A stretch of 64,000 nt of DNA. It comes from Clavelina lepadiformis (Eukaryota > Chordata > Ascidiacea > Aplousobranchia > Clavelinidae). The stretch spans positions 5,208,977 to 5,272,976 of the forward strand of contig NC_135248.1 of the NCBI RefSeq assembly GCF_947623445.1. The letters run 5' to 3'. The notes below the pieces were generated by a model. The model was given only the letters and a program-made list of their open reading frames with translations, did not search any database and was not told the origin of the DNA. Below, piece after piece: positions 13,287 to 24,867 of this stretch. The translations under genes were made by a program, and so were the position numbers. Numbering within the stretch: position 1 is the stretch's first letter; each line of letters begins with the position of its first letter.

Positions 13287-14630
13287 GAATACGTACTTTG
13301 TCATTAAAATAAACTTGTTCCTACAACATAGTGATGTTGGATAATATTTGTTGTTCAGAGCGATTCCAAAAATCCGCGCTGAACATACGTGCCCAATGCC
13401 CATACTAGTGAGTGGAAAATATTCTTTCTGGGTATTGTACGCGCGTGTTGCGCAATAAAGCACCATTCACACAGAATTCGATACTGCTCTATTCAAACTG
13501 TTCTGCCGAATTTGGTTGGTCGCTTCAATATGAATAAGTCTACAAAATTATTGTCTTTTGATGAGCTCTAAACTCTGCACTTGCATGGTCAGGTTGCCTG
13601 AACATCTTTTCATCGTAGCAGAAAAGTGCATGCCCGAGATAGTAATCTCGTACACTTGGCGGATGCTTTAAAACTAAGCAGCTGGGGTATGCGACAACGT
13701 GAAGTTGTGTTTTAGATTATCTTTTGCGCGACTGTTTTCTTACATAAGAACAAATGAGTTTACTGGTTATTTTGCACCCGATCGGAGAACTAAAGAATCC
13801 GTTACTTAACACCTCTTATGTAATCCCGACGTCACGCTTGTATTTGTTACGTAACCTCAACATTGCAGAGTTATACAAAAGCATCGTCATCGGGCGCTAT
13901 TCCATAACGAGGAAGCGTAATCGAAGAGGCAACGTTCGCCATTTTGTTAGCCTGCGGGTCTCTTACTCGTACGTGCTTGTCGGGAATCAACATGTTAAAT
14001 AAAAGGGTAGAGGTACGAAACAGTAAGCTGTACCCACCAAAAAGTAGTTTTGAAGCGATGGTGCAGTCGATGATAACATCCTTGACGATATTAATACGTG
14101 CGTAACAACGATGGTTCTTTTTCCCAGAATGCTGGTTCATCAGTTTTTTGATAACAAACATGTACCATTGCTCTGGGATTTCAAACCATTGCTTTCGACT
14201 TGCACAGACTCGTGAGACTAAGAGTGAATTTTGCTGAGATCAGTGTGCGTGAGACACGTATCTGTCACTTAAATTTGTTAACGCCAACTAAAAAAAATTA
14301 GCATATTGGTCAAGTAAACTTGCATAAAATGCTCTGATTGGCAAAGTGTATAACAAGAATACTTTGCGTTAAGTAAGTCAGGGTTACCTTATCATTGGTA
14401 TATTTTTGCTGATAACGGTTACAGCTATGCACTAGCTGAGTTTTCGCTGTTGCTTGCGCTAGGCCTAGCCTTGTAGTGTACTGTTAAACCAGTAACTGCC
14501 ATTTAAACAAGAATGCTTAACAAGTTCATGAACTTTTAAAAAAAAATTAGGTTCAAATTTGTCAAAGTTTTTACTTTTTAGGTCATAGAATAATTGCCCT
14601 AGTAATACCGCAGTTAGTTCTGAAAGGCTC

Positions 14631-14913
14631 ATCGGTCTCAACTCAAAAATAAGCATGACTAGGAAACGAAAGACGAATATCACCTTAAACAGTGCACAAC
14701 AGGAGAAAGCAACCATGTTCCTAAGAAGAAAAAAAAAAAACGAGACACTATCTGCATGTTCTTAATTTTTGTATCTCTTTGGTACAAAATGGTGTACTAA
14801 AGGTGTCAAAACGCCCAAAATACGAACCTCTGCCCTAAAAATAAGACGAAAAAAAGGACAAAAATATTTTCTAAGACACGGACCTTCAAAATAAGGACGG
14901 TATGGCAACCCTG
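14631..14913. mobile_element. hAT-like MITE, copy 2 (5' end lost)
   Basis: This is closely similar to the copy at 11096-11431 from its sixteenth base onward, including the A-rich interior and the TGGCAACCCTG end. The first 15 bp, including the left inverted repeat, are missing or replaced. No flanking duplication can be recognised, so the left end was deleted or diverged after insertion. Confidence 0.85.
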
Positions 14914-16964
14914 TATATAGTATTGAAAAAGAACGTATACAGTTGATGTTTTGTTGTGTACAAGCACAACGCAGTGCACAGGGTTTACGCATGGCCACAT
15001 AAAGTCTACGAGCAAACCTAGCCAGATTTTTTTTGAAAATATAAGCGTTTGCTAAGGATAGTAGCCAGCCATCTTTATGCACCTGTGCACTGCAATGTAG
15101 GTACATATCTGTATTTATGCAAATACACATTCTGCATCTGACTGTCAATGAATTGTTTTCGCACCTTTTCGGTAGTGGTTTTAATTTTGTTGCATTTCTT
15201 TATGTATTCTTATATACATTCTTACTTTTCTTATACATTTAATATTTTAAGCAAATTAGGTTAAGCATATGTAATTTGTGCTCTAAAAGTTACAGAATGC
15301 CAAACATACATCTCTGTCTCCATCGGCAAGTTTCATATACTCGAAAAAGCATGTACCGACAACAAATCATGCTTCAAATTGCACTTACCGTTTCCTAGCC
15401 AGAGCTTAATTGTGGTAAAGACTATTTAACCATCCAGCATGAGAAAACGTACATGCGCACTACTGTATTGAAATTTACACCAACAATAAGACCAAAAAGC
15501 GTTTGCAGCATTGTTACAAGTGGTAACTCTTGACAAACCTGCCTTGGAATCAAGTCCACATGAAAACATAATCGAAAATATTAGAGTAACATCATCACTG
15601 GATGGAATATGAAAATAGTAAACTGCGGGAAAAGGAGGACAAAAATTAATGCTTTGTGATAGAATTATTCTGGCCATTTTGAAATTATTCCAGTGATGAT
15701 GCTTAAATAGCAATGTTTAGAAAATCATTCTGGTATTATTATAATCATTGCATCTATCTCCTACAATGCCATTCATCAACCATTTCTCGTTATTGACGGA
15801 ATAAATTAATAGTTAAACAATGTCTCTGTTTTCCGAAAGTCTGGTTTGTTTGCTTGGCAACACTTGTTGCTTATGCGCTTTGTAAAGTTTCCTTTGAGTA
15901 GAGATTTGATTGACCTAACTTCCCAAGGGGTGAGCCAAGGTTGAGAGATTGTTGTTCGCTATTTCACGGTTGGTTGCACAATAAGAAGGCAAATCTCACA
16001 GAAGGTTGGAAACCATCTTGGTATGGTATCGTGTAATGCGAAGAAGATGATGATGTGAAGACAATGAAGAAAGTTTATGCACGACTTCATTTCAGCGATG
16101 ATTCCTCATCGCTCCATCGAGCGTAGGTTACCGAGCTAGCCTTTGAACAAGTTACGGTAGACACCACATTTTTTTATCTAATTTTGTGAGCTTTTATGTG
16201 TTTCACGTGTGCAGCCTATATTTCTCACACAGTAGCTTTTATGGTACCGCACTCGTGTTAGCTATCCTTTTTAGAACGGTTTCCGCTACTCATATATGTT
16301 ACAAAGTTCAACAGAATATATAAATTAAGGTTTATGGGTTAAAGCTAAATTGAAGACGTTTTACCGTGTGCATAGCCTATGCAATTGGTCATTTGTCCAT
16401 TTACAGTTTTTTTTTAATTATACAGTTTGTTAAATTTTAAGAAATTTTTCAAGCGTAACTCTTGCTGTTATGGAATTTTGTTTTGTCTAACAATGTACTC
16501 CATGTGACAGCACGCAGCATTCCATGTGCGCTACACAAGGTGGGTATGCTGAGGTCAAGCTACAGTCTCCTATTTGTTTTCTTTATATGTAATTTACATA
16601 ACACAAATAATATGACTATACAAACGCTCGTCAAAGAAGTTTATTAATGACAACAAGGTTTCAACCTTTACTGCGCATTGAAAGAAAGAAATAATCTGAA
16701 GTTCTACCCGAAAATATTTCTTTTCAAGCTTAATACGAAGTATGTAATATGGAATTAAAAAGTTCACCCATCTCGCCCAGTAATTTAAAAAAATTTAATC
16801 TTTCATGCCCTGACCATTTCATAACTTGCTCCATATTAGCCTATACCACCATGGTTGGCTTACTTGACCATATCTGTTAAAAGGTGTGCAAGGCAAGACA
16901 TAATTTGAAGTAAAGTAGAGTTTAATACGTAAGTAAAATACCAACTTTTGATTGCAATTACGGG

Positions 16965-17006
16965 TCGCTTATAGGCTGTCTATTGTAATAGACAGCCTAT
17001 AAGCGA
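16965..17006. repeat. Perfect palindrome: 20-bp arms, 2-nt centre
   Basis: Positions 16965-16984 are the exact reverse complement of 16987-17006, separated by GT. The arms contain CTTATAGGCTGTC. Single-stranded DNA or RNA from this site would fold into a 20-bp hairpin with essentially no loop. No terminal features or longer element surround it. Confidence 0.95.
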
Positions 17007-18343
17007 TTAAAGCAGTACTAGACTAAATTAATACAATTATATAGCATTGTATTAATATTGTTATGTTTAGGCCTGTACGGTAACAGGATACTTTTGTAAC
17101 TTACAACGTTTTTCATTCACTGTAGGGCAAATGTTAAATATCAAAGTTGGTTTCTGAAGTTTTGATAATTTTGTCAAAATATAAGGATTTCGTGCTATTG
17201 CTGTTATGACGACTTGAGATTGGATTGAATAGTTATTGTTTAACTTTAATACATTTACCACCAACCGAAATGCCTTACTAGGCCAAAAATGACTTTAACT
17301 TATTATAAAATGAAGTTCAACCGAAAGGTTACACGAAAACAGAATAAGTAAGATGGAAGCGCTTTTAAGATCATGTATCACTTTGTACCGGTCTGTAAAA
17401 AGGGTTTGAGAAAAAGAGTTGTTATAGACGTCGTTTTAGGATAAATCGGTTCGTTTTGGTCTATGTCCATACAAGCGTCACATAGGTTACCGACTCCTTG
17501 GTTAGTTATTGAGTTATTTATTCAAAATGTGAAGTAAGATATTAAGGTTTTTTAATTATTTTTTCAGTTACTTGTTTGCTGTTGAAGTTGGGAAGCCAGG
17601 GAATGCTGGCTACCTACACAGAAAAGAAAAAACTATATCCTATGTGAAATGAAACGTGATTAGTGTGCCAACGTTAAACTTAAATTAAGTTATACGTGGT
17701 GATTAACCACTTATGGTCTACGGCTCTACGCGATGGGTAGAAACCTAAATTATGAGTGGTACAAAATCGAATTCTTTTTTTCTATATATAGAAAATTATA
17801 GAGTTCGTTCTGAGCTTTGGCCCGTTTATAACCTGTAATCATCTTTTAAAACACTGCCATCGGTTTGATAAGAATGTTTTACTTTAAATAGTAAGGGCTA
17901 TACGACTACGTATATGAAACATTTTTTTGCCAAAAATGATATCTTCCTTTCGGCTGCATTATGCGTGGTTAATGTTTAGTGGAAAGGAGAATATATATAG
18001 TCGAATGGTTCAATACAAGCATGTAATTTATTTCCACAGAAAACTGTAATATTTTATATACCAACGCTTGTCATTTAGCGAGTCTAACCTCTGGTCTACA
18101 AATTATAGGCTATACCAATTATCATAAATGTATTAAGTTTATACGCTAGCATACCGGAAAAGTATATCCTCTACCTTTGCATATATAAACGTCCCAACTG
18201 GCCAATAAGGTCTAAGGAAAGTTGTACGAATTAAACTTGACGGCGGTTTGTAATTATACTGAAAACAAGGCGTATAGGCCTATTGTCCAAGGATTTAAAA
18301 TAGCATTAAGTTACAACCGCTTGTCAAATCTGGTGTTAAAACC

Positions 18344-18889
18344 AGAGTCGTATTAGCTTTAGTCAGTCACTTGGCTCGACTTCGACTCCAGTCACTTTGT
18401 GCAAAGACTTGACCTGAGACACTTTTTATAGGTAGTTACATGAAAGACTTGACCTGATTCTATAGTAGTATAGTCAATTGTCATCTTGACTCGAATCGGT
18501 TCCTTTCGATTACGTTTTGAACAAAATTATGGATATATGAATATTTTTTTTAAACTTCAAGATACGTTATATATCTCATGCCCATTTTACGTCGAATAAG
18601 TTATTGCTTGTCGATAATACGCGTGCGGCGCGATAAAAAAAAGTAAATTCAAAAACTTCTACATACGTTTTTTGTTGACAGAATCGTAATATAAAAGCTA
18701 TACGTTTACTTTCTTTATGGTTTAGCTTTCGATATTAATTAACTTAACTTGACTCGAGTCTTATTTGTCGAATAACTGGACTTGCCTCGAGTTAATTCTT
18801 TCAAATAATTCGATATGATTTAACTTGATTGACATGACTTGATTTGATTTAGGCCTATGTTTTGAGTTAGATGATTTAGTACCGACTCT
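18344..18889. mobile_element. Probable MITE rich in CTCGAG/GACTTGA motifs
   Basis: The region is filled with variants of GACTTGA, ACTCGAGTC and TTGACTCG in both orientations. Its ends (AGAGTCG near 18345, CGACTCT near 18882) are inverted. A shorter run of the same motifs lies at about 36970-37035. There is no coding capacity. The exact ends and target duplication are not certain. Confidence 0.4.
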
Positions 18890-20404
18890 TGCGAAAACCT
18901 TCTTACTTCCGCAAGTCCAGCTTCAATGCTTTGACAACAACCGTTACTGAAGTTTTTCCTTTTAAGTTTATCAATTTCGCACCCACTTTAGTGGAGAACT
19001 ATCCGTCTCTTGTAAAACATTTTAAATATTTTATTTTTTCCATTGTCAGTCGATATCTAATTATTTTACATCTATTTCAAACATTGCTTTTTCGAACAAC
19101 CATGTAACATCAAGCTAGTGTTTTTAATGGAAAATATAAACATTTTTCAAGACTTTTTGCATTAGTTAGCCTGTCAACGCTGTGGCTTAGCCATTGCGTG
19201 GTCGGTGGCATAAGATTTTTAAAACTCAAATTATATTTCGACAAAGGGAGATCCCCTAATTCGAGCATATAAAAGTAAAATTATATCTTCGGGTTCTGTA
19301 AAGTTTTACACAACAAAATCCCCTAAGTAAGGAGTGGAGGAGACCATTTCTTAATGGGTTGAAAATTGACGTAACAATAGTTTTATAGAAATCAAATACA
19401 CCCAGTCAATGTTTTGGTAAAAATCAGACGTACACAGTTACAATGAATAATCTGTTGAAGTAATATCTACTCACGCTATAAAATGCAATTTAAAGTCGTG
19501 GGACTAGGAAAAAATTCTCTATTCAAACTAGTTAGTTATACTTGTCCTTATTTTAAACGTACCAAACCTGATGGCAGCCAAAACATGAGGCAATTTAAGT
19601 CCCAGCTAGCAGCTAGTGAACACACTCACACAGTTACAGTTTCCAATCATGCACCTGTACAATCTTAACAAGTTCACAAATTACAATTGAATTATTTGCG
19701 AGGGTCCCCGGGTCTATTTCTACTCGGCCCGGTACCATGCATTTAGATTGGGAGAACCCTTGTAAAGTTTTGCACGAAGTACAGTACGTTGCGCTTAAGG
19801 CAAAATTAATATGAGATAAGGCCATGAAAGCGCAACATTGTCAATGAAAGTTGTATCAAAAACGTTTGTGTTAGTCTGTGTATTGATGCGTGAAGTTTTA
19901 TTTGATGTTATTTTTCAACCTGCTTTTTGTGTGAAAATGGTTCCTACCGGCTACCGCTATATTTTTCAGGGTGGTGAATGTACAGGTCATATCATTATCA
20001 GGATGTTGTGCACAACTTCACATAACCCAAATTTTCTTGCATTCAGACATTTCTGACCGACGTACGGTTGTTACTGAAAAGTAATTTTTATGGACCTTTT
20101 AAGTACAGTTTGATTTTTGCGGTTCATTGTTTTTTCAACATGTTTGCTGTTGGACCACCGGATTATCAAGCGTCAAGAGCGCATGGAATTCCTGCAGAAT
20201 TGACTTCTATGCCGTACGTATATTATAGTAGAAAACTGTAGCCTATAAAAGTATAAATCTTGATAACCTTTTGATATCTTGTGGTCTTTATACTGCTACT
20301 ACTACATATTTTTAGCAGTTTCATTATAAGAAATGCAGTTTGATACATAATTTACTTTCATCTGAGATATATTTGGAAGTTAGTGATATTTTTTTTATAG
20401 GCCT

Positions 20405-20578
20405 AGTATTGCCAGTTCTTGAAACTGTTCATGCACAAGGTCCACTAAACCAAAGCAAGCGTCGTAATGCCTTGTCTAAGTGCAGTACAATGGTAGCGAC
20501 ACCCAATATCAAACACACAACTTGGGCTGCATTATAGTAAGACCAGTGCTCCATCCACTTGGCTACTGAGCCGAGCTA
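20405..20578 (-). repeat. tRNA-derived SINE
   Basis: On the minus strand, the head reads TAGCCAAGTGGATGG, a good pol III A box. About 50 bp later comes a degraded B box (GTTTGATATT). The body contains a CACTTAGACAAGGCATT segment like those seen downstream of SINE heads. It is not a functional tRNA because the acceptor stem does not close. Poly-A or target repeats are not evident. Confidence 0.5.
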
Positions 20579-20740
20579 GCCATACTTTGCCATGCGTTAT
20601 ATTTTAATTATTTTGCATGTTTTTGATGTCAAGAATTTGAAATTTGCATGTATGATTTTTAAATTTATAGGCACCTAATACTACTACATTTAATATAAAC
20701 TGGCGTTCAAACAACCAGCCATTCTTTGAAGATAAAAATT

Positions 20741-20795
20741 TGGTGTCCACTTTAATAAACCTCATGCGTGCAACTGCCACACTTTCCACTATGGG
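20741..20795. repeat. 55-bp dispersed motif, copy B
   Basis: This matches 47935-47989 along its full length (GGYGTSCACTTT, then the CTC...TGCCACA...ACTATGGG core). The similarity to 13232-13286 is limited mostly to the core. Confidence 0.6.
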
Positions 20796-20819
20796 TTAGT
20801 ACATAGTATCCAGAGTCAT

Positions 20820-22958
20820 CCTGGAGAAAACAGATGGCACTAACAAGTACCACTCTAGCTAACAAGTGTGGTACATATTAAGCAAATTAACAGGATAAAC
20901 CACAGCAACAACACTCACAACAGAAGTTTCTGCAAACTCCATGTAGTGATTTACCTAGCCAATAATAAAAAATTCAAAGACCGCAGCTGGAGTGGAGTGG
21001 AGTGACGTGGAAGCAAACTTGTCATCAAAGATTGATGTGAAAGAGCTGAAGATTGCCCCAAAATGCTGGCTCCAGGGAAGGCCCCTGGGTGTGACAATAT
21101 TCTTATTGAGTTCTTCCTCCACCTTCACCTCTTGTGTTTTGAATGGAATGGCACCAACTACTTCTCATTCCTCCTTCTGAAAAAAATTTGCAAAATCTGG
21201 AAATTTTTCAAGGTTTTAGCTATCATTAAGCCCGACTCCTTTACAACAGGATTCGACCCATTATTCTTAACCCATCTCAGCAAAAAATCTGTTCTCATGA
21301 ACAAGCCAGGTTTATGTTGGGCATAAACTTTGTACAGTTGATCAGTTTGCCTGTATGATGAAAATATTGAGTATAGATTCGGTAACAAGAAGAAGGTTGC
21401 CACAGTTTACGTAAATTTGTCACCTATTTATGACACAGTCTGGCCCCATTGATTGACCCTAAACTTTTTGAAAACAACCTCAAGCTACAGTTTTGCCAGA
21501 AGGATGGTAGAAATGATAAGTTAAAGATTTTTTGTGTTGTCATCTGAAAATCTGCAAAAAAACACAAGCTGTAGCAAGTTCAAAATACTCAGTGGCAGCT
21601 GTTATGACTCAGGGTTGCATGCATTTCAAACGTACGCTGTTTGCTCTGCAGCGGAATACTGTGCCACAGTCTGGTCAAAAAGTAAACACACAAAGCTATT
21701 TTATCACGTCCCGTTCAAATGCATGCAACATGTCTCTGAAAGCATAAGATCAACATCTACTAAAGTATTGCAAATACTCTGCTGCATTGAGCCACTTTGA
21801 AAAAATTCTACAGACGAAATCGGTTAATCGTATCACCTATTTGCCAGACGTTTTGATACGATTATCCGATTGATCCGTTTAACTCATATGCTAAAAAAAT
21901 GTTTATCATGAACAGACATTATTGTTGATAATGTGTATAAGCTAACTCGGTTGCAATGGGCATTACAGTATTGTACAACTCTGTGAAACAATCCTACAAT
22001 GTCAGCTGACTACAATTCTGGTTAAATTATGTAGAGTTTATTACTGTAGTGGCCTATTGCGCCGTGTTACGCAACACAGCTGGCTACATTAACAGCTATC
22101 GCCCAAGAGCACGTTGCTGAATAAAGCATTTTTTCGGCAAACTGTTTTAATTGGACTTTCCTTTTATCGTGAATGGTCTCTGTTACGTCACAGCCTTTTT
22201 TTTCAAGCGTAATCGGTACCGGTACTGTAGTTGTTTTTTTTTTCCTTTGCGCTGTATTTGTAAAATAATTAATTCGTTGTTTGAGTTGACTGAACGAACC
22301 TGCACAAATGACATCACGCAATTCAACGTGACCTCATCTCGCTTCGCTTTAAAACGTCAAGACAATTACGCGAAAAAGGCATTCTCCTTTCGCTTATCGG
22401 TAAACGTGAGATGCGCAACTCATCTTTGCTTCCGAACGTATGGCCGAAGACGATGATATGATTAAATGACCGCAGTATGCAAGTGAGAAGCAAATCCTGA
22501 TACCATAATCCAATTTATTCCTTTAAGTGTGATTCGGTTAACCAATGGTTTTACTTAACATTAGATAGGATTTGGTTTGGGATTTCAGATTTTGATACCA
22601 TAAAACGATTGATATGTTTAACCAGTATACGATTAACCGATTTTGTCTGTATATCAACAAAATTCAAACAAGCCAACATCATGAAGAAATCAACCAATAG
22701 AACAACCATCTCCCAAGCTTTTGAACACGATCTTCTATGACATCAGTGGGTGCTACTGATCCAACTTCGTTATGGGCAGGTCAATTACCTACACTTCTTG
22801 AAAAAAGTGTGGCATCATCAAGCAATGCATTCAAATGTTGCAAAGAACAAATAGCTAGCCATGTCCTTTCATGCGCTGCAGTTGAAGTTAAAAGAGACAA
22901 TAACCAGCATTACAGCACCTTAACAGACTGGCTATCAAGCACTGACTTAAAATTTTAA
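20820..22958 (+). pseudogene. Degenerate non-LTR retrotransposon (LINE, Jockey-like), split by a DNA element
   Basis: Across shifting frames one can read pieces of a LINE reverse transcriptase. There is a Pro-Gly-Lys-Ala-Pro-Gly-Cys-Asp block near 21065. A Val-Tyr-Val-Asn-Leu-Ser...Tyr-Asp-Thr-Val-Trp block (RT motif A, with Asp replaced by Asn) lies near 21405. A Ala-Glu-Tyr-Cys-Ala-Thr-Val-Trp...His-Thr-Lys-Leu block near 21650 is typical of the Jockey-group C-terminal part. The reading frame has many stops and shifts. An 839-bp DNA element (21811-22649) interrupts the 3' part; remaining LINE-like sequence resumes at about 22652. No 5' endonuclease domain is visible, so the copy is also 5'-truncated. 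Confidence 0.75.
21811..22649. mobile_element. 839-bp DNA transposon copy, TA-flanked, nested in the LINE
   Basis: The ends are inverted repeats: CAGACGAAATCGGTTAATCG on the left and the complement, with one mismatch, on the right. They are bounded by TA (21809-21810 and 22650-22651), as expected for a Tc1/mariner-type insertion. Subterminal stretches on both sides repeat ACGATT..AT..GTTTAAC. The interior has no recognisable transposase, so it is probably non-autonomous. Its position inside the LINE shows it inserted later. Confidence 0.8.
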
Positions 22959-23199
22959 TCCATATATTGTTCTTATGCATATTCCAACGACTTAACGTCA
23001 TATGAATTTCATTAGAGTTTCCGATAGCCTTTCTTACCATTTACTTGTACATGTGCTAATCTAATTATGAGCATAATTATTATCTGAACTAACCCGTACT
23101 GGAAGTATGCAATGTTCGGCTGTATTAGCCTCTTATGTTATTCCATCTGCAGCAATATTCTCACTTTATGAATAAAAATTGAGCTATCCGCATTTGTTG

Positions 23200-23310
23200 G
23201 TAAGCATACAAACTAGAACACTAATACTATTATAATATCAACAGATCAGCACAAGAAATCCATAGGATTAAGGGCTAATTATGACAATTAACACACTATC
23301 TCGCCCCTTG
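23200..23310. repeat. Dispersed repeat, partial copy
   Basis: Shares an ordered set of blocks with 25490-25600 (ACACTAAT..TAT, ATCARATC, GCTAATTATGACAATTA). It seems to be a truncated copy of the same unknown element. No termini are identified. Confidence 0.5.
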
Positions 23311-24078
23311 CGATTTTCATAGAATAGTATGCTCGTGGTAGTATCCCATGTGATAACACTAAATATCACATAAAATAGTATGTTTCTGTGTATATACTAA
23401 TATATTTTCTAAAGTGTAAAAGTGCAGGTAATATAAGTTAGGTAAAACATCACAAAATGATACATGTATCATCATGAATTGCATTTAAGGGTAACAAAAA
23501 GAATCAAATTTTTTGGATGAGGTGAAATTTTGTTTGTTTCCAGAATGTTTGTCGCTGATAGCGAATGTGACCTATTGAGTTAAAGTGAAGATTGCTTAGT
23601 GAGCTACATCTTTAAAAGAGTTGTAGGTGGCTTCATTGTCGGCCAACGCTCATCTGGAAAGGCTAAGTGGCCCACTCACTCACATGATGTGCTCTACAGA
23701 GAGAAGTAGAGAGTCTCATAAATGTGGTTGTTAGATTCTGCAAGTGAAGTCTGTCAACGGAAGACAGGCCTGTTCCTCTGTGATTGTGTTTAGCAGAGTT
23801 GGTGATGAGATCATTACAGTGCTGCATTTTGATTACGAGGTGCATCACACTGTGACAGTTTGTCAACGCAGTCTGAGAAAAAGCTTGAGCATTCGTCGTG
23901 TAAGGTGTGATGGAGGTTTAAAGAAGTTCTAGTAAGTGGTAAATCTGTTCTGCATTTTTTAAAAACTGGAGCATGAAGTCCTTGACTGACGGCTCAACGT
24001 AGGGGAAGATACATTCTTCAGTTGGTTGGTAAAACTAGTGTTTTAAGGAGATTTCGGAAAAATCTGTCTTCATGGAAG

Positions 24079-24863
24079 TGTGGCGGCTTGGCTCGCTTTT
24101 GTAAAATCCTTACGTCTTTCGTAGAAATGTGTTTTCCAGAACAATTGGAGTTTTTAAACTTTCAGTCCCGCCACATCATTCTTATGAAAGAGTTTTCCAG
24201 CTAGTAAATGGAGTTTAAAACTTGCCTTTTCAGAACACTGCAAACTACCGTTGGTATATTTGAAAACTTGCTACGAATAACTTCGTGTGAAAGCTCCTTA
24301 TTTAGTACGTTACCAGGTCGCTTCCAAGTAACTGTTTCCAACTTAACCAAATTTAATTTGCATTGCAAACACACCGATTTTCACGTTCACACGCTTTGAA
24401 ATGTTCATGCCTTTTTTGTCATATATTTCCGCCACATCGCAGCACGTTTTATAAGCTTGAACTTTTGTGTGAGACTCCCTCAGAGCCTCAGAACCTCAGT
24501 CACAGACGCGAAGTTATAGACATATGTAATACCGTACTACTGTAGTTGTGGTGATTGAATCAGTAGACATCGTGTAAACAGTCACATGACTTGTGTTCTC
24601 GGTTATTTGTAATATTGAGAAAGTGTACAGCACCTACAATAAAAGCCTTTTCTGGCAAACGGTATTTGTTATAATATAATACGAACGTTCGGCTATCAGA
24701 AAGGTTAGAGAATTCTAACCGCACGCAACAATAGAGTCAGATACTAATGTAGTAGGTTAACTAAGTCAATAACGTAACGTAAGCTAAGACCGATAAACTC
24801 TGCATCTGTATCTGCATCTGTCGGCATCAACCTCTACATCCTAAAACGACCCCAACCTCTACA
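24079..24863 (+). mobile_element. Solo LTR of the Ty3/gypsy element, 4-bp target duplication
   Basis: This 785-bp segment starts TGTGGCGGC and ends CAACCTCTACA. It matches the 5' LTR at 59515-60244 along its length with scattered differences and small indels. It is flanked by GAAG on both sides (24075-24078 and 24864-24867). A shared AATAAA lies at 24638-24643. There is no internal retroviral-type sequence between two LTRs, so it is the product of LTR-LTR recombination of an older insertion. Confidence 0.93.
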
Positions 24864-24867
24864 GAAG

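Larger units (their letters stand above)
9828..20404. other. Gene-poor region with scattered MITEs
   Basis: I find no exon I would defend in these 10.5 kb. The short reading frames lack domains and overlap repeats. Supported contents are the MITE copies at 11096-11431 and 14631-14913, the hairpin at 16965-17006, the CTCGAG-rich element at 18344-18889, and one copy of a 55-bp dispersed motif at 13232-13286. Confidence 0.5.

Noticed and set aside
20140..20213. Isolated ATG-starting open stretch followed by a GTACGT donor
   Set aside because: It looks exon-like, but no continuing exon or protein similarity was found and the neighbourhood is repeats.
22151..22456. 101-residue frame inside the 839-bp DNA element as a transposase
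   Set aside because: No DDE or helix-turn-helix motif can be seen; probably chance.
23600..23935. Overlapping frames on both strands near 23.7 kb as a gene or transposon ORF
   Set aside because: The composition is less AT-rich than its surroundings, which suggests a repeat, but I could match no motif and found no second copy in the window.
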